64,000 bases of DNA, from the NCBI GenBank assembly GCA_013407085.1, contig JACCGJ010010536.1, positions 24,960 through 88,959 on the forward strand, written 5' to 3'. Both the position numbers and the translations under genes were made by a program. The notes under the pieces are model-generated. The model was given only the letters and a program-made list of their open reading frames with translations. It had not been told where the DNA came from and did no database searches. Positions within the stretch are counted from its first letter, which is position 1. Each line of letters starts with the position of its first letter. Below are positions 57,710-64,000 of the stretch, in pieces. This DNA is from Atriophallophorus winterbourni (lineage: Eukaryota; Platyhelminthes; Trematoda; Plagiorchiida; Microphallidae).

Positions 57710-58090
57710 GGGAAAAGTTAATAATGTAACGAGCAAATACGGGTTTTTTTGTTTGCTGAGCAGTTCAAGAATCATGTAAAAAAACCAAATAGAAGAAATT
57801 GGTAAGCCGACTCCTTCGTATGCGCTTGAGGGTTTTTGTTAACAAGAATGACGATCGTATTGGTGTAGTACTGTTGCAATACAGTGATTTGTATTGTCGG
57901 TGGCATTTGATTCTGGAACGTAGACGACTGATTGACTTAGTCATGTTTATTTTAGGGTGTTGTAGCATATTGGGGCAATGTTCTGAACTAGTTTTTAATG
58001 TGTTCAATATATATCTAATTAGACATCAGAAGGTTTTATACTAGAAAAAGCAGGAAGTTTAACAATAAACAAAGCATGAGAAAAATATAA
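57710..58090. other. Spacer, nothing recognised
   Basis: Two overlapping opposite-strand frames of about 80 codons (57765-58044) have no motif. Confidence 0.4.
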
Positions 58091-58094
58091 AATC

Positions 58095-59000
58095 TCCCAA
58101 AAATCAATCGGAACAGTCACATATTGCATAGTTCATCATATACTCATCGAGTTTAGAAGCGGAAATTGCAACAGTCTACGAGCGTGATTGCTTCAGGTAA
58201 AATGATACAATTAAAAGAAATTCTTACCGAGAAAGACGTACGACGAATGAGGAATGCTTAAAACCTTTGAATGTTTTCGTTTTCCAGAAATCCATTTGGG
58301 ATTCAGCGTTTGTTTAACGGGATGGTTTTCCGTATGCAAGATTTTGAATGCCAACAGGAGGTCACTCCGTATCCGTTGTTGGGTAAAATCGAGTAGATTT
58401 ATTTTTAACCTTCGGTCTTTAAAACGCAAATTTTTGTCGCGCGATGATAAATCCTATCAAGTAGTTCGATATCCTTCCTCAGCCATGATGCCCAGGCTTT
58501 GGTGGAATATTACTTAACAAGACGTATATACGTATTGATTAACCGGTAAATGGTTTTGGCGTGGAAATCCTGAATATCCTTCTTAGAAGACTCAAGATAC
58601 AGCAGGTTATACTCTGTCAGCAATGATGTCCAAGCTTAAGGTTAAACCATACCCAGATACCGATATATTTTTCTGCGATGGTCCACACGAGATCTTGCGT
58701 GCCAAGCTCAAGCGTGTGGTGCAGAGATTTTCAAAGCCGCAGCATTTTACATTCGCCGGTTTAAATGGTAACACATTTTACTGTAACCAACGAAATAAGG
58801 AGCACAGCTCCCGTTGTAATGCCATACAGTCATTAAAAGTCCTGATAAGTTCCCATATTTTAATATCATAGGCAAACAGTATCAAGATACATCCAATAAC
58901 CTATATTATATCGTTCATATTCACCAAGAATAGAAGGGGTCGAAGCACCGAACCTTATGGATCTTCGCTTCTAAAGTCTATTATTCAGACATACGTCTGT
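58095..59000 (-). pseudogene. CR1-like RT fragment (palm to C-terminus)
   Basis: Minus strand from about 58985 downward: GSVLRPLLFLVNMNDI (motif B end), ILFAYDIKIWE (motif C with the first aspartate of FADD changed to Y), then a decayed thumb, then MRFKDRRLKINLLDFTQQRI, RSDLLLAFKILHTENHPVKQ and a CRRYF-like end. A frame of 72 codons remains at 58211-58429. Defective. Confidence 0.8.
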
Positions 59001-62000
59001 GCAGTAGAATGCATTGTGTGAAATCATGACCCGTATGCTGACGTTGCTCAAACAGTCGGCATGTACATACATCAACATTGACCCGAATTACTAATCATCT
59101 ATACGAAATGCAGTTAGCATTTCTAGTCATATATTTAGCCAATTACAGAAAACAAGATAAAGTAACTTCTCTATCTAGTTGACCCAGCCGTGCAGTCAAT
59201 TATTTCAGCTTTTGCCAAACACCAAACCATGCGTACGATGACTAAAAATATGAGATCAAAATAGAAGAGTACACTGCCGCAAATACACATTGTGCCGGCG
59301 CTGCGAACTTATGGGAACGGTTGGAATACGTGTTGATACCATTGACAAATTTCAAAAATCACATAAAGACTACATGGACAAGTAGGATTTTAGGTTTAAT
59401 TATCGAATTTACGACAGTATTTGATGGCAATCATTGTTATCATCTGATTCGTAAATTTTCGTGGAACATTTAAATCGTAACATTTCATACCACATAACCC
59501 ATCATCAAAAAAATATGAATGGGAAAACACGCTATTCAAAATCGAAGAATACACCTCTATTATTTTACGTTATGTAGTCTACGTATTGTTAACAAAACTA
59601 AATGCGTCTGCATGTGGCTGATGTAAGGATTTTGACTTCATTAGATTATTATAATGAATACTGTGTTGAGTAAATATTTAAATTACACTTAATGCGAGTT
59701 TATCAGTAATTTTAGTTTCCGATAAGCTGTATCCACAATGGAACGTGTCCTATCAAACCCTTGCAAATTTGAAGTTTAATTCGCCCAACATTTTAACATA
59801 AAATTACTATGGGAATAAATTTCGTTGTAACGAATACACATTAGATCGGCTTATATGGAACTATAAATAAACCGATTTGATGCACTAATTCGTTTAGTTA
59901 GTAAACACTATACATTCTTTACGCTTTACAACTATCAACAAAGCGAGCGGTCATGGGTGTATTTTTCCCAAAATGGTAGCTTTCAGCTCACTCTGAAATC
60001 CAGATGTGACTTGTCACCGTTTTACCACATTGATTACAACGTTGATAACGTGAATTTCGCAATCACACCAATATTTTGTTTTAGAGACATGCATTAACAT
60101 CGTAAGCGGAGCAGTTAAAGTTGGCGGAATATATTCATAAAACTCGCTTGATGGAAAATTTTATATTTGTTACATTTTCCAGACATCTCATTATCAACTA
60201 CACAACCCATAGTCGGTAAACGATGTATGCATTGTGTGTATGGCCAGTCTTTCAATGCCGTACACTAAAACATTTAATAAACGCGGACACCATACTTTAA
60301 TTTTTGTCTTCATAGTGTGGGTTCCGATTTTTCATAGAAAGTGAATTGAAACCGAAAACCTGAAAAAATTACATTTAATCGATTGGAAAATCTTATTACC
60401 TCGTAAGAAATTATCCACAAAAGTTGAGCCATGATACATGAAATGAAGTATCGATCCAAGCCAACGGTGTTGAACAATGTTTTAGTCCCGCCGTATTTCG
60501 AACTCAAACATTCAGATCATCAAGTCAAATCGTTTCTGATAGTGAACAATCGTGGCCGCTACGAAATCGAATAACATTCCTTGGACCAGAACAGTCAATA
60601 CAAAGATTTAGGATTCACGTTAATTTGAAGAGACACTTTAGGATAAGGTTGATCCGATTGACTTGATAATTCGCATGTCCCGCGACCGGTTTCATGCTGT
60701 TGACATGCTTAATATTGCATTTCATAACTAGATATTGCCGTCCGGAGTGCTGTAAGTTAACTCAGTTTTTCGTTGGTAACGTCTTCCTAGGCCAAAAATC
60801 TTCATCTGCAAGGAGACAAGTCACACCCCTTGAATGCTTGTGCGTAAAAGCAACTAAACTGGGTCAAGCGTGGAAAACAGCATTTGATATGTCAGTCATG
60901 TCTTTAAAGTATTTAGGAAGCAGAGGCTTATCTTAGCCACAATTTCGTTGTCGCAATCTAATGATTTGAAGAAAAGCTGAAGTTGGAGTTTAAAAAAAGA
61001 TGTAACATTAAACATATAGCCACGCAATACACTTATGAAGCAAAAAAGGTGTTTAGATTCATGAGAATTGTGACGTATGCCGTAAAACACTGAACGCTTA
61101 AACGATTAATAAAAAACAGTTAAATTAATGCTAAATATGTATCAGCAAATAGGTAAATGTAGGTTGCTAGAAGTATTGTCCGTCTAAGTGGAATTTGGAG
61201 TGTGAATTTTTCATGCTAATCAGACCATTTCATATCTGTGTCGTATTTGAAAAGAACAGCATTAGATTCCGTAAGCATAAAATCATAAGTAAAGTGGTGA
61301 TGATAAAATACCAAGCTACAGGTAGCAAGTCATTAGATTACTGGACCAAATAAACTGAAAGAATATAGATAAATGAATAGTTTTCAACATAATTCATTTC
61401 ACTACTTGTATTCTCAGGCGGAAAGGGGAACCTAAAGTCCGAACGGCCTTGAAATTGAGATTCAGTGGTAAAAAGTTAAACTTCGAAGTCGAAGTTAAAT
61501 TATATTGAGAGAATCAGACCTCGGGTAGCCATTCCCGGAAGCTTTAAATTCACTCTCAGTAACTTCAAGTGAACAGTGGTGTGCACGTTTTATGCTCATC
61601 CAGTAAATGTATCAAAGTCGTCAACATTAGCTATCTCGTCGGCAATGTAAAATATACACATAAATGTTCAGTTAGAAAAGTGCAGCATCCTACAAATTAT
61701 CGCGAGAGATGAATGATGACCTTTACCGCAATGTGATAATTTTACTAATAATTGTCCTGATAAAATTTAAAGTGATAAAATGAAGGTGTTCTGAGGACAC
61801 GCACGTTAACGCTAATGCGTTTTCACAATCCAACATATTCAACAAGATGTTTGAATATATTTGAAATCGTTTGGGGAATCAGTACGTATAATGAAAACAA
61901 AGTAGGCAATGAATCGGTTAGAGCAGATTCTCTAAAAGGAAGGTTGCGGGTAAATGTTATGATGATGGATCTAGCGTTGATGTTGCGGCAGAGACAGTCG

Positions 62001-62155
62001 TTACATTCTATCAATCGATGTGTTTGTCTTAATCCAATAGTCAGGAAAACAGAACAAGGCCGGAATGGAACGTTGAGCGGGAGTCCAAGTTCTAAGGGCC
62101 CAGTGAATGCATTTGGCCGTGGACATGACAACATCCGGGTGATCGTGTGATGGTA
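59000..62155. other. AT-rich stretch before the hAT element, no gene recognised
   Basis: Frames at 60694-60936 (80 codons) and 61823-62323 (166 codons, minus) show no motif. The latter runs into the hAT terminal repeats and is best read as chance. A hammerhead-like remnant lies at 60672-60710. Confidence 0.4.
60672..60710 (-). ncRNA. Hammerhead-like 3' half
   Basis: The minus strand reads AACAGCATGAAACCGGTCGC: stem II 3' side, GAAA, the palindromic ACCGGT and GTC. The CTGATGA side is not recognisable. Confidence 0.45.
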
Positions 62156-62171
62156 CCAGACAATAACGAAT

Positions 62172-62372
62172 ACTTCGCTTTGGGATTTAAAGCGAAGCGA
62201 AGTTGCGAAGCGAAGCGAATATTGTTGAATATTCGCTTCGCTATCGCCATGGCGAAGGGCAAAAATAAACTTCGCTAAAAATTCGTTATACTTCGCTTCG
62301 CTTAAAACGAAGTGCAAGTTCAAACTTCGCCGTAAACGAATATTAGCGAAGTCTTCGCTAAAAGCGAAGTGT
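62172..62372. repeat. Two-strand array of GCGAAG/CTTCGC motifs in the hAT 5' flank
   Basis: About fourteen hexamers in 200 bp, roughly half in each orientation. They include a perfect 15-bp inverted repeat (62209-62223 and 62228-62242) with a GTTG loop. hAT transposases bind short subterminal repeats through their BED finger, so these are probable transposase-binding sites. The same motif occurs in both introns. Confidence 0.8.
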
Positions 62373-62663
62373 TCATTTTTGTACTTTAATATTTTAACCC
62401 TTCAACGGGAATTGTTTTCGATGTTGACACTTGTTGATAGACACCGCCAGACAAGTGAACTCCGATGGTGACTGAAAGTACCGACGTAAGCCACTTAGCA
62501 ACCGACTGCTTGTTTATTTGCTATAAGCTAACATTTGAGGTGGTAACTAGAGTTACGGTCAGTAGACAAAGGGTTTTACTTTTTTGTACTTTAATATTGT
62601 GTCTGCTATTTATTGTCTGCTATAAATAGGATGAAAATTCAATTGTCTCATCATAGTTTCATC

Positions 62664-64000
62664 ATGAGCCCCCCGAAGACGCACCACAAGTCGGACAAGG
62701 ACAAAGACTCGGCCTCGGCCAAGAAGTCTAAGAGGAGCCCGACCCTCAACGTCAAGCTGCCGTCCAAAGACCCGTGGACCCCCAAGTCCTCAAGAAAGAG
62801 GTCTCCGCCGCCGTCAGATGATGATGATGATGACGACTTTCATCACACCACCTACCGGCACAAGCCTACCAGATCACCGATGTGGAACTTCTTCAAGAAG
62901 GAGGCTGTGAAGAAAGGTGCGAAGGAAAGAGAAGTTCGAGCTCTTTGCCAAGTCGAGGATTGTGGCCAGTCCATTGCCCGGCCTCAGGGAACCCCCCAAG
63001 GAATGGTCTGCCACATAATGTCGAAGCATCCGGACGTTTCTAAGCAGTTTCTGAACCAGAAGGCCAAGTTGGAGACTGAAAAGGTGAGTTAGACTCAGTT
63101 TGACGCAACCTTCGCTAAACCTCGTTTAAACTTTGCTATACTTCGCAATATCTTGCCATATACTTTGTTATAGATCGCTTAGTACTTCCAAATACTGTGC
63201 ATGAACATCGTTATACTTTGCAATAGTTTGTTGGAAATGAAGCTCAACTGTTTTTCTTTATTTTCTTTCCCAGAAGAAGCAGCAGCAGTCCCAGTCCAGC
63301 TCTTGGCGAGTCAAGTTCGGGGAGTCATCCAAAACCTCTTCAAGAAGGCTATCAGTGACCCCGATCACACAGTACTACAAGTCCGGCGGCAGCGCCAGCG
63401 CTCCCAAGAAGTACAACCCGAACAGTCCTCTCCAGCTGAGGACAAACCTGGAGATCATGGCCTACCTTGCCGGTGCCAACCTTTCGTTCAGCCATGTGGA
63501 GAATCGCCACTTTATAAGGTATTTGAAATGACAAATTTACAATTACAAGTTGTTACCTTCTTACTTGAAAGATAATTTTGATTTTACTTTGCTATACTTC
63601 GCTTAATCTTCGCTATTGTTTGTTATATATTGCTATTTTTCGATTAAAAATCACTTTAATTTGGATATATCGCTAATACCTTCGCTATTATTCCATGTAT
63701 TCTCAGTCGCTGGACCCGAAAATCAACATCCCCAGGCAGATCATGTTCTCCAGGCACATCTGTACCCTCCTCTTCAAGAATGTAGAGGAAGCCATGGAGA
63801 AGAAGCTCGCCAAGGACCTGGCCAACCTCATGGGAGTTGGATTCACCAGTGACATGTGGACCAGCCGCTCCAACCAGGGGTACCTGAGCTTGACTCTCCA
63901 CTACATTGATCCAGACTGGGTCATGCAGAGATTCACCATGGACTGCAGGATGGTGGTGGGTAGGCACGACTCGGAGGTGGTGGGCCGCTACCTCAACTCC
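62664..64000 (+). CDS. hAT transposase with N-terminal BED zinc finger (3 exons seen, incomplete)
   Basis: Cut-and-paste transposase. Exon 1 (62664-63083, 140 codons) has a basic N-terminus, a run of seven aspartates (D52-D58) and a BED finger about 70-125: W74, then C95-x4-C100, H117-x4-H122. It ends at a consensus donor AAG/GTGAGT. Exon 2 (63274-63518) continues in phase (KKQQQSQSSSWRVKFG, then MAYLAGANLSFSHVENRHFI). Exon 3 (63707 on) reads LDPKINIPRQIMFSRHI, then VGFTSDMWTSRSNQGYLSLT and LHYID, which contains the first catalytic aspartate of hAT transposases. The start at 62664 is preferred over the in-frame ATG at 62613 because GC-rich coding text begins there. Oddity: splicing GT 63519 to AG 63706 leaves exons 2 and 3 out of phase by one base. 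The later catalytic residues and dimerisation domain lie beyond the window. Confidence 0.85.
63084..63273 (+). other. hAT transposase intron 1 (190 bp)
   Basis: GTGAGT donor, long pyrimidine tract and CCCAG acceptor; phase 0. AT-rich interior with CTTCGCTAAA, ACTTTGCTATACTTCGC (63130-63146) and further TTCGC/TTTGC variants, related to the 5' flank array. Confidence 0.75.
63519..63706 (+). other. hAT transposase intron 2 (188 bp)
   Basis: GTATTT donor and TCTCAG acceptor. It contains the identical 17-mer ACTTTGCTATACTTCGC (63586-63602), followed by TTAATCTTCGCTATTG, TTTGTTATA and a second CTTCGCTATT near 63680. The downstream text aligns loosely with intron 1, so the introns share ancestry or a common inserted module. 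Confidence 0.7.

Larger units (their letters stand above)
62157..64000 (+). mobile_element. hAT-superfamily DNA transposon, 5' part
   Basis: Contains a motif-rich 5' flank (62172-62372), a BED-finger transposase split by two short introns, and the start of the RNase H-like catalytic domain, cut by the window end. Exons are clearly more GC-rich than anything else in the window. The exact 5' terminus is unresolved: candidates are CAG at 62157 or CAGTG at 62101, since hAT ends commonly start CAG. The 3' end and the 8-bp target duplication lie outside the window. Confidence 0.8.

Noticed and set aside
61823..62323. 166-codon minus-strand frame
   Set aside because: Runs through the GCGAAG array of the hAT flank, has no motif, and opposes the transposon; best read as a chance opening.
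1..64000. CRISPR array, bacterial operons, rRNA or tRNA genes
   Set aside because: No regular short direct repeats with unique spacers, no tight gene strings with ribosome binding sites, and no recognisable rRNA or cloverleaf text; the window is eukaryotic in character.

Overview
The window reads as AT-rich, gene-poor, transposon-laden animal DNA. Most recognisable coding sequence is debris of non-LTR retrotransposons: CR1-like, RTE-like and two other LINE families. Penelope-like (PLE) remnants and a GC-rich hAT DNA transposon are also present. The CR1 style (CYLDMSKAFDRVDH, FADDIKLW), the LINE mix, the PLEs and hammerhead-ribozyme-like short repeats fit a flatworm, most likely a digenean trematode. 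This placement is inference; no marker gene proves it.

Layout. 0-18 kb: a decayed plus-strand CR1 copy (1-2190), a minus-strand CR1 copy with an open 398-codon reverse transcriptase (RT) frame (3326-4522), a PLE tail (6.8-7.3 kb), unclassified repeats, a 2.6-kb minus-strand CR1 insertion (13.6-16.2 kb) inside a longer repeat, and further CR1 scraps. 19.4-20.9 kb holds the only convincing host gene: a rhodopsin-class GPCR with a 372-codon coding exon behind a CT/TA microsatellite and a strong 3' splice site. 21.4-30 kb holds LINE copies. 30-42.7 kb repeats blocks seen in the first 17 kb and adds a 240-bp tandem array, PLE fragments and more LINEs. 42.7-62 kb is mostly featureless AT-rich DNA with scattered LINE 3' ends and short hammerhead-like repeats. 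62.16-64 kb is the 5' part of a hAT transposon with a BED-finger transposase, cut by the window end.

Three points deserve attention. (1) A dispersed and tandem short-repeat family carries hammerhead-ribozyme cores (CTGATGA, short stem II, GAAA, then a self-complementary ACCGGT as a minimal stem III, then the cleavage triplet GTC or GTA). It looks like a dimer-type hammerhead or retrozyme. (2) The hAT element has a dense two-strand array of GCGAAG/CTTCGC motifs in its 5' flank, and both of its near-equal short introns contain the same motifs and a shared 17-bp block, so the introns may derive from transposon DNA. (3) Duplicated blocks (12.43-17.2 kb against 40.54-42.74 kb, and others) give empty sites that date the CR1 insertion and the ribozyme-array insertion.

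All identifications come from reading translations and motifs by eye. No database search was run, family names are by resemblance, and repeat boundaries are approximate.
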